NCBI GenBank assembly: GCA_031368465.1
Contig: JANMNT010000281.1
Coordinates: 1-10,583, forward strand
DNA from: UKL13-2 sp031368465
Lineage (GTDB): Bacteria > Pseudomonadota > Gammaproteobacteria > Burkholderiales > Usitatibacteraceae
DNA length: 10,583 nucleotides
Direction of reading: 5' to 3'
A model generated the notes under the pieces. It saw nothing but the letters and a program-made list of their open reading frames with translations, had not been told where the DNA came from and ran no database searches. Both the position numbers and the translations under genes were made by a program. Shown here in pieces: positions 1-5,104 of this stretch. Position 1 is the first letter of the stretch. Each line of letters opens with the position of its first letter.

Positions 1-181
1 GGGTGCATTGGCGAGCTGGGCCGGTCCGGTGCGTGCAGCGTTTGCGGTGCCGGCAGAATACAAATTGCTTTGCGGACTGGCAATTGGCTTTGCCACCGAC
101 CAACCAGTCAATCGATTCAACCCCGGGCGCGGCGAGGTTGCCGGACTGCTGATCCCCGTCAACGCGGCTGTTGGCATTTAA
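1..181 (+). CDS. Nitroreductase family protein, C-terminal fragment (5' end outside window)
   Basis: The reading frame is open from base 2 and ends at TAA 179-181, giving the last 59 residues of a protein that starts upstream of the window. The peptide contains VPAEYKLLCGLAIGF followed by PVNRFNPGRGEV. This matches the usual end of FMN-dependent nitroreductase-fold proteins, in which a 'lcGlaiGypd' strand is followed by a 'PvN.f.pgR' segment. Such enzymes are homodimeric cytosolic flavoproteins that use NAD(P)H to reduce nitro groups or quinones. The true substrate cannot be told from this piece. The FMN-binding N-terminal part is not visible, so the assignment rests only on the C-terminal signature. 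A 67-bp gap separates it from the cation transporter downstream on the same strand, so co-transcription is possible. Confidence 0.72.
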   Translation, partial: GALASWAGPVRAAFAVPAEYKLLCGLAIGFATDQPVNRFNPGRGEVAGLLIPVNAAVGI

Positions 182-248
182 TGGCGATTGGCATCGCTTG
201 GCGCCGGGGCGTAGACTGAACGGCGTCGACCACCGCGAACCTTAGCCC

Positions 249-1229
249 ATGCAAATGACGGATATCACCGACGACCCCGAAGACTCCCAACGCAGCGTTG
301 CCGAGCGTGCTGCGGCGGCCTCGCGCAGCACGTGGATCAGTGTTGTTGTCAACATCCTGCTCAGTACGACCCAGATCGTGGTTGGTGTGACGTCAAAGTC
401 ACAGGCATTGATCGCCGATGGTTTGCATTCACTGTCAGATCTGGTGGCGGATTTTGTTGTCTTATTTGCCAGCCACCACAGCAAAAAAGATGCAGATGAG
501 GATCATCCGTATGGGCACCAACGGTTTGAAACCGCGGCGTCACTGGTGCTGGGTGTATTGCTGCTGGTGGTTGGAGTGGGCATGTTGTGGGCGGCGGTTC
601 AGAAACTGGAGTCGCCGGAAACGGTTGCAACGGTGCATATTTCGGCCTTGTGGGTGGCGTGTGGTGCGCTGGTCGCAAAGGAAGTGTTGTTTCGCTACAT
701 GCTTGCCGTTGCCAAACGCGTCAAGTCGAGCATGTTGATTGCCAATGCCTGGCACGCGCGCTCCGACGCCGCCTCATCGCTGGTGGTTGGCATCGGTATC
801 ATCGGCAACCTTGCCGGCTATCCAATTCTCGACCCGATCGCCGCATTGATTGTCGGGTTTATGGTCGCGCGCATGGGCTGGACGTTTGGCTGGGATGCGC
901 TGCATGATTTGATGGATCGTTCTGTCGACGAACAGGAGGTCGACGCGATCCGTCAGACCCTTGCCACAACACCCGGTGTGGCTGGTGTCCACGACATTCG
1001 CACCCGCAAGATGGGTGACATGATTGTGGTCGACGCGCACCTTGAAGTAGATGCGTCGATCACGGTTGAAGCCGGTCACGATATCGCGGTCGAGGCGCGG
1101 CGCCGGGTACTCGAACGCCATCGGGTATTAAATTTGATGACCCACGTTGATCCGTGGCATCGGCCGGACCTCGATCATTCACAACCGTCAGCGCCGCCGC
1201 TGCCGCCAGTTCCACCGGCAGCCGGTTAA
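249..1229 (+). CDS. Cation diffusion facilitator (CDF) family transporter
   Basis: A 326-residue inner-membrane protein of the CDF family. These proteins export divalent metals (Zn, Fe, Mn, Co or Cd) from the cytoplasm in exchange for protons. Membrane helix 2 carries ADGLHSLSD, with H60 and D64 forming an HxxxD pair. Helix 5 carries WHARSD, with H169 and D173 forming the second HxxxD pair. Together these make the tetrahedral transport site at the positions of D45/D49/H153/D157 in FieF. The motif DEDHPYGHQRFE (83-94) is the typical loop after helix 2. Hydrophobic segments lie near 29-48, 53-75, 97-118, 131-153, 174-190 and 193-210. From about 225 to 300 follows the cytoplasmic dimerisation domain, then a Pro-rich tail (PPLPPVPPAAG). 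The HxxxD form of site A often goes with zinc, but the substrate is inferred. The start could also be the ATG at 255; neither has a strong ribosome site. The stop overlaps that of the opposing malonyl-CoA decarboxylase gene. Confidence 0.93.
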   Translation: MQMTDITDDPEDSQRSVAERAAAASRSTWISVVVNILLSTTQIVVGVTSKSQALIADGLHSLSDLVADFVVLFASHHSKKDADEDHPYGHQRFETAASLVLGVLLLVVGVGMLWAAVQKLESPETVATVHISALWVACGALVAKEVLFRYMLAVAKRVKSSMLIANAWHARSDAASSLVVGIGIIGNLAGYPILDPIAALIVGFMVARMGWTFGWDALHDLMDRSVDEQEVDAIRQTLATTPGVAGVHDIRTRKMGDMIVVDAHLEVDASITVEAGHDIAVEARRRVLERHRVLNLMTHVDPWHRPDLDHSQPSAPPLPPVPPAAG

Positions 1230-2545
1230 ATCAGATCCTCGACGGCCGAGGCGGCAATGGTGCGGCCACGCACAAATTGCTCATGGTTGTGCTCAATGCG
1301 GCGTCGTTCATAGACGTAATTGACCATCATGCCGAATGACTGCTTGAGCCCCTTGTCCGAGTCGTCGGCCGCCCAGTTCAGGCGGTCGAGGCGGGCGCCG
1401 TTGTTCAGGTGAAATCGTGCCACCGGGTCCTGCGAGGCGCCGTTGGCTTCACCCACGCCCAACAGGTATGCCGCGCATAACGTGCTCAATTCGCGCTTGA
1501 GGCTGGTGATCGTTGCGGCATTTGCGCGCAGGTCTGCGGTCGACCCAGCCAATGCGTCACCAAGTTTTGATTTGACGGCGGTGAGCGCCTTGCGCAGTTT
1601 TTCATTGACGCGTTTATCCGTGGCGGTGAATCCATTTGCCGCACGCGTCTTTAACCAATCGCGAAACCCGGGGATCGGCGACAGTGTGCAAAATGCCCGT
1701 ACCCGCGGAATATCCTGCAGCAGGCTATCAACCACCTGTTTGATCAGAAAATTGCCGAGTGAAACGCCGCGTAATCCGGGCTGGCAGTTGCTGATCGAAT
1801 AGAACACAGCCGCTTTGACACTCGACAAATCGCCCGGCGCGGCATTGACGTCAATCAGCGGGCCGATCTGGTCCGCCATTTCGCCCAGCAACGCCACCTC
1901 GACAAAAATCAGCGGCTCGTCCGGCATGGCCGGATGGAAAAAAGCGAAACAACGCCGGTCTTGTTGCAATCGACGGCGCAGGTCGCCCCATCCGCGTACC
2001 TCATGCACCGCTTCATGTTGTATCACCTGCTCCAGCAATGCCGCTGGTGAATCCCAGTCAACGCGGCGCAACGCAAGAAAGCCCGGGTTGAACCATGACG
2101 ACAACAGATGTCTAAAATCATCGTCGACCTGTGCGAGCTCGTGATCTTTGCGCAGCGCATCGAGCAGCTTGACGCGCATGCCAACAATCGCCTTGGTGCC
2201 GCCCGCGGCGCGGTTCAACCGTCGCAGTAATTCCTGCCTTGGTGGTTCGGTAACGCTGGTCAGGACGGCAAGATTCACCGATGAAGGCTCGTGCGCATAA
2301 GCATGCGCGGCTCCCAGTACTTTTTCCGGATCGGGGGAGAAATCCAGCTTCAACGCTTCGAAAAAACTTGCGCGCTGGATCCCATCCAATGCCGCATAAA
2401 GTGCCAGTGTTTCCAGTGCACGCGTGGTGCCGGATGCTTCGCCCTCTTCAGACAATAACTGACGACACGCGGTAACCAGCCGGCTCACGGCGCGATCGCG
2501 TCCGGACAGGTTCTTGACCGACGATTTGAGGGCGTCAAATATCAT
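1226..2545 (-). CDS. Malonyl-CoA decarboxylase
   Basis: A 439-residue enzyme that converts malonyl-CoA to acetyl-CoA and CO2, clearing malonyl-CoA or feeding malonate carbon into central metabolism in the cytosol. The N-terminal half (about 1-150) is helical and corresponds to the family's oligomerisation domain. The catalytic half has the GNAT-like fold. The signatures are the stretch VFYSISNCQPGLRGVSLGNF (248-267), FCTLSPIPGF (285-294) and RFHLNNGARLDRLNW (377-391). The likely catalytic Ser289 and His379 are both present, 90 residues apart; the human pair, Ser329 and His423, is 94 apart. The frame stays open upstream to a TTG at 2599, but ATG 2545 starts at a natural family N-terminus (MIFDALKSS), so I chose it. 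No clear Shine-Dalgarno sequence precedes it. There is no peroxisomal SKL end, as expected for a bacterium. No malonate transporter or malonyl-CoA synthetase gene lies nearby. The 3' end overlaps the stop of the transporter gene on the other strand. Confidence 0.93.
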   Translation of the reverse strand: MIFDALKSSVKNLSGRDRAVSRLVTACRQLLSEEGEASGTTRALETLALYAALDGIQRASFFEALKLDFSPDPEKVLGAAHAYAHEPSSVNLAVLTSVTEPPRQELLRRLNRAAGGTKAIVGMRVKLLDALRKDHELAQVDDDFRHLLSSWFNPGFLALRRVDWDSPAALLEQVIQHEAVHEVRGWGDLRRRLQQDRRCFAFFHPAMPDEPLIFVEVALLGEMADQIGPLIDVNAAPGDLSSVKAAVFYSISNCQPGLRGVSLGNFLIKQVVDSLLQDIPRVRAFCTLSPIPGFRDWLKTRAANGFTATDKRVNEKLRKALTAVKSKLGDALAGSTADLRANAATITSLKRELSTLCAAYLLGVGEANGASQDPVARFHLNNGARLDRLNWAADDSDKGLKQSFGMMVNYVYERRRIEHNHEQFVRGRTIAASAVEDLI

Positions 2546-2722
2546 GCTGACAGTATGCCGAATGGTTGAATGAAAAAAAAGCGTTTGGCGGAAAACCAAC
2601 CAGCCAAATTGTATGAACTGACAGAGCGTAAACGGCGGTGACGGGCGATGGCTGGTTGCGTGACCGGCCGCGTGAGACTCAACGATACTTGCGTGGCAGG
2701 CCCGGCTATTTTTTGTTCATGC

Positions 2723-2736
2723 TTGATCCGTATCAA
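2723..2736 (+). promoter_or_regulatory. FNR/Anr-type binding site upstream of the universal stress protein
   Basis: The sequence TTGAT-CCGT-ATCAA is a perfect match to the FNR/Anr consensus TTGAT-N4-ATCAA, bound by the oxygen-sensing iron-sulfur regulators of the CRP/FNR family. It lies in the divergent region between malonyl-CoA decarboxylase and the universal stress gene, with its centre 77 bp before the stress gene ATG. Ten fixed bases are expected by chance about once per million bases. Universal stress genes are known Anr/FNR targets in pseudomonads. The regulator itself is not encoded in this window, so the role is inferred. Dnr or another FNR homologue could use the same site. Confidence 0.75.
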
Positions 2737-2757
2737 TAACAACCGCCAATGGCCGCG

Positions 2758-2763
2758 TAATCT
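2758..2763 (+). promoter_or_regulatory. Candidate -10 element of the universal stress protein promoter
   Basis: TAATCT is a weak match to TATAAT (3 of 6). Its position is the argument: transcription starting about 7 bases downstream, near 2771, would place the centre of the FNR-type box at -41.5. That is the class II geometry for FNR activation, where a poor -10 and no -35 are normal. The leader would be about 36 nucleotides. This is a positional inference only. Confidence 0.35.
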
Positions 2764-2795
2764 GGGGTTGCCCGCTCTTGGTGCGTGATCTGTTT

Positions 2796-2800
2796 GGAGG
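2796..2800 (+). promoter_or_regulatory. Shine-Dalgarno sequence of the universal stress protein gene
   Basis: GGAGG ends 6 bases before ATG 2807. It is the clearest ribosome site in the window and fixes the start of the stress protein gene. Confidence 0.85.
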
Positions 2801-2806
2801 CGAGAC

Positions 2807-3352
2807 ATGTTTAAACGAATTTTGATTCCGACCGACGGTTCGGCGCGGGCCGAACATGCCGCGCGCGCCGCTATTGAGTTGGCGAGGTATCTCGATGCGT
2901 CGATTGTGTCGTTGTACGTCTACCCGCCGTTCCATGTCGTCGCAACAGAACCGTTCGTGGCAGTGCCCGAATTGGTTTCCGAAAAGGCTTATGAAAAGGT
3001 TCAGCGGACGGCAGCCAGGCGTTATCTTGGCGTTATCGATAAAGCCGCCCACGAGGCTGGTGTGGCGTGTACATCCCTGTGTATCGAAAACGACAGTCCC
3101 GCAAAGGCAATTGTCGACACGGCGGTTTCATCAAATGCGCCGTGCGACCTCGTCTTTATGGCCTCACACGGACGCAGTGTGTTTTCGCAAATGTTTCTGG
3201 GCAGTGTGACAACCAAGGTGCAGACCATGTGCGACCTGCCGGTGCTGGTCTATCGCGATCCACAGGAAAAACGGGTGGCCAAGAAAACAGCCAAGCAGTC
3301 CGCCAAAAAAACCGCCAAAAAAGCCGCCAAGAAAAAAACCGGCAAGGCTTAG
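2807..3352 (+). CDS. Universal stress protein (UspA family) with lysine-rich C-terminal tail
   Basis: A 181-residue protein. Residues 1-150 form one complete UspA domain: the N-terminal strand FKRILIPTDGS with D10, a long central helical part, and the C-terminal MASHGRSVFSQMFLGSV followed by LPVLVYR. The usual nucleotide-binding pattern is G-2x-G-9x-G(S/T). Here it reads A119-2x-G122-9x-G132-S133, so the first glycine is alanine and ATP binding is likely but not certain. Residues 159-181 add a tail of KKTAKK-type repeats with 11 lysines in 23 residues, absent from typical Usp proteins and similar in composition to histone H1-like bacterial tails. The role is stress survival by a cytosolic nucleotide-binding protein of unknown mechanism. 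A strong GGAGG site and an upstream FNR-type box suggest well-translated expression induced at low oxygen. It converges with the small gene ending at 3416. Confidence 0.93.
   Translation: MFKRILIPTDGSARAEHAARAAIELARYLDASIVSLYVYPPFHVVATEPFVAVPELVSEKAYEKVQRTAARRYLGVIDKAAHEAGVACTSLCIENDSPAKAIVDTAVSSNAPCDLVFMASHGRSVFSQMFLGSVTTKVQTMCDLPVLVYRDPQEKRVAKKTAKQSAKKTAKKAAKKKTGKA
3278..3340 (+). repeat. Degenerate 12-bp tandem repeat encoding the Lys/Ala tail
   Basis: Four units of 12 bp (3278, 3290, 3302, 3314) and a longer fifth (3326-3340) all begin GCCAA and continue mostly with A. They encode the A-K-K-T/A pattern at the end of the stress protein. The repeat contains A runs of 7 (3305-3311), 6 (3317-3322) and 7 (3332-3338), which are prone to slippage. 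Confidence 0.7.
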
Positions 3353-3415
3353 CCGGGGTCGTTATCCCCGACGACTGGATGCCAAACACAATCGATCAGG
3401 ATGGCGCCGGTCGTA

Positions 3416-3727
3416 TTACGCCGCCGGTTTGGACGACCAGGCGTCAAAGTCACACATATTGGCGTCGAAATTGGCAACCGTCTGCACAACTTTTGCGCGG
3501 CCGGCGAGTTCAACTTCATGAAATGCTTTGGACAACTCAAAACTCAGTTTGGCGAGACTTTTGGCATCAACCGGCAGAGTTGCAGCGTTATTGCTGATGA
3601 CGACGCCGCCACTTGCCAGTTGAATGAATAATCTTTCCGCCGTGACGGCGACCGGGTCGACGACGGTCGCGGCGGCGACGGGTGCGGCAGTGGCGGGGGC
3701 GACGGGAGCAGCAGCGGCATGTGACAT
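3416..3727 (-). CDS. Small alanine-rich protein, not recognised
   Basis: A 103-residue product that I cannot assign to a family. Residues 1-29 are a low-complexity Ala/Pro/Val segment (MSHAAAAPVAPATAAPVAAA). Residues 30-103 look like a small folded unit: a helix AERLFIQLAS, a short strand GVVISNN, a helix DAKSLAKLSFELSKAFHEVE, and a C-terminal part FDANMCDFDAWSSK. There is no charged n-region, so the Ala/Pro start is probably a flexible linker and not a signal peptide. The frame is open upstream to 3910, but that extension overlaps the transferase gene and is low in protein character, so I take ATG 3727; a GGA lies about 9 bases upstream. It sits 62 bp downstream of the glutathione S-transferase on the same strand, probably in one transcript. 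Coding status is moderately sure. Confidence 0.6.
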   Translation of the reverse strand: MSHAAAAPVAPATAAPVAAATVVDPVAVTAERLFIQLASGGVVISNNAATLPVDAKSLAKLSFELSKAFHEVELAGRAKVVQTVANFDANMCDFDAWSSKPAA

Positions 3728-3789
3728 GATGGGAATCCGAAAATGGTGGTTCGCTATCGTACCCTGAAAGCGCCGGGTGGGACGGCCTT

Positions 3790-4446
3790 TTATGGTGTTT
3801 TTGCGGTGAGGGTGGCCGGCCTCGAGGCCAATGGCTTTGTCATCACCCCGGAAAACAGCGGCGAGGCAACGTAGCCATCCAGCCAACCTTTGACCCGTGG
3901 CATCCCGCATTGATCAAACCAAGCTGGGTCAACGGCAACAAATTGCCGGACAAATGGAACGATGGCGGCATCGGCCAGTCCACGTTTGTCGCCGGTCAGG
4001 AACGGCATTATGGCCAATTGCGACTCAAGCTTTGCCAGAAATGCGCCGCCCTCATTACGGTATTTTTCAACTGGATGCATGGGAAAACGTCCGGGATATT
4101 TGTAGCCATCCAGTGCACTCTTGAAACTGCCGTCGTTCTCAGCGATCAGGGCTTTTGCCATTGCCGCGTCCTGCGGTGCGCTTCCGAGCCACTGTTCCGG
4201 ATCATTGATGCCAAGCGCCCAATACATAATGTCGAGACTTTGTTCGAGCACCGTGCCGTCGGCGAGTTGTAGTACCGGCACCGTTGCTTTGGGCGAGATG
4301 GCAAGCAACGCCGCCGGCTTGGCGCTCAAATCCACCTCGAATTCACCGACGTCGATACCGGATACGGCAATGGCCAGCCGCGCCCGAATCGCGTATGGGC
4401 AGCGCCGAAATGTGTAGAGCAGCGGGTAATTGGTCATTGTTGGCAT
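3790..4446 (-). CDS. Glutathione S-transferase family protein
   Basis: A 218-residue soluble protein with the two-domain GST layout. The N-terminal thioredoxin-like domain (about 6-80) has YTFRRCPYAIRARLAI, with C16-P-Y in the active-site loop, then TVPVLQL with the cis-Pro P57, and VLEQSLDIMYWAL. In most relatives the glutathione-binding pair here is Glu-Ser; this protein has Gln69-Ser70. The C-terminal helical domain includes FLTGDKRGLADAAIVPFVRQF (150-170), the family's N-capping box region. Such proteins conjugate or reduce substrates with glutathione. The CPY form resembles Cys-type, glutaredoxin-like GSTs, so a thiol-transfer or lyase activity is as likely as classic conjugation. The substrate is unknown. 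The start may instead be ATG 4437 (residue 4); no strong ribosome site precedes either. It is divergent from the acetyltransferase gene, with only 65 bp between them. Confidence 0.9.
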   Translation of the reverse strand: MPTMTNYPLLYTFRRCPYAIRARLAIAVSGIDVGEFEVDLSAKPAALLAISPKATVPVLQLADGTVLEQSLDIMYWALGINDPEQWLGSAPQDAAMAKALIAENDGSFKSALDGYKYPGRFPMHPVEKYRNEGGAFLAKLESQLAIMPFLTGDKRGLADAAIVPFVRQFVAVDPAWFDQCGMPRVKGWLDGYVASPLFSGVMTKPLASRPATLTAKTP

Positions 4447-4494
4447 ATGTAAGAATCGGCATCAGCAACATAATGGTGGCAAACAATTGATTAT

Positions 4495-4504
4495 GAGGTG
4501 GGGA
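4495..4504 (+). promoter_or_regulatory. Ribosome-binding site for the TTG-started acetyltransferase
   Basis: GAGGTGGGGA is purine-rich and ends 7 bases before TTG 4512. It supports TTG as the start: the frame has an in-frame TGA at 4494-4496, no ATG or GTG follows that stop, and the protein family's conserved N-terminus begins right at this codon. Confidence 0.6.
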
Positions 4505-4511
4505 ATTCACA

Positions 4512-5024
4512 TTGGTTGAAATTGAAACAGAACGCCTTGTGCTGCGCCGCTTTGCGCTCGATGACGCGGCGTTTTTTATGGCATTGTTGAACGATCCGGA
4601 CTGGATACGTTTCATTGGTGATCGACATGTGTACAACATTGATTCGGCGCGCGCCTATCTCGCCAAAACCTACCTTGCCCAATACGAGAAAAACGGCTTC
4701 GGACTGTATTTGACCGCACTCAAAAATGGTACGCCGTTGGGCATGTGCGGACTGATCAAACGGGACGGACTGGACGACGTCGATATCGGCTTTGCATTTC
4801 TGCCCGCCCATCGCGGCCTTGGTTATGCGTTGGAAGCGGCACAGGCGTCGCTCGACTACGGTCGAAGGGTATTGATGAAAAAGCGCGTGGTGGCAATCAC
4901 ACTACCGGCAAACACGGCTTCTGTCGCCGTGATCAAGAAGCTGGGCATGCGTTTTGAGCGCCTGATTCGCTTGGGCGACGATCCGGACGAACTTGCTCTC
5001 TACGCGGTAGAATTAAAAACGTAA
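4512..5024 (+). CDS. GNAT family N-acetyltransferase (RimJ/RimL-like)
   Basis: A 170-residue cytosolic acetyltransferase of the Acetyltransf_3 type, which moves an acetyl group from acetyl-CoA to an amine such as a protein N-terminus or a small molecule. The N-terminus IETERLVLRRF is the typical opening of RimJ/RimL relatives. Motif A is DIGFAFLPAHRGLGYALEA (91-109), where R101-G-L-G104 contacts the acetyl-CoA pyrophosphate. Motif B is NTASVAVIKKLGMRFE (134-149). Length and motif order are normal for the family. The substrate cannot be read from the sequence, and ribosomal protein modification should not be assumed. Translation starts at TTG, as the only usable start after an in-frame stop. 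An 80-bp gap without a clear terminator precedes the large copper/haem protein gene. Confidence 0.9.
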   Translation: MVEIETERLVLRRFALDDAAFFMALLNDPDWIRFIGDRHVYNIDSARAYLAKTYLAQYEKNGFGLYLTALKNGTPLGMCGLIKRDGLDDVDIGFAFLPAHRGLGYALEAAQASLDYGRRVLMKKRVVAITLPANTASVAVIKKLGMRFERLIRLGDDPDELALYAVELKT

Positions 5025-5104
5025 TCAGGCCATTTGCCACAAGCTGAGATTGTGAAGTGCGGCGGCGGCGTTTTCAACGCACATTGTGATGATTTGGCTT
5101 CGTC

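Noticed and set aside
2546..2599. Upstream extension of malonyl-CoA decarboxylase to a TTG
   Set aside because: The extra residues (FRQTLFFHSTIRHT) do not resemble the family N-terminus, and the region is better explained as leader DNA; ATG 2545 is the first ATG in frame.
2597..2658. Inverted repeat CAACCAGCCA / TGGCTGGTTG with a 42-base loop
   Set aside because: A 10-bp match within 60 bases is expected about once by chance in a window of this size, and the loop is too long for a terminator.
3354..3370. Possible hairpin CGGGG-7-CCCCG just after the stress protein stop
   Set aside because: The stem is only 5 bp and no T run follows on either strand, so a Rho-independent terminator is not supported.
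3728..3910. Upstream extension of the small alanine-rich gene
   Set aside because: It would overlap the 3' end of the GST gene, and its translation is Arg-rich without protein character. ATG 3727 begins the coherent sequence.
4440..4474. TTGGCA and CATAAT as a promoter for the acetyltransferase
   Set aside because: Each hexamer is a fair match but they are 23 bp apart, too far for a sigma-70 promoter.
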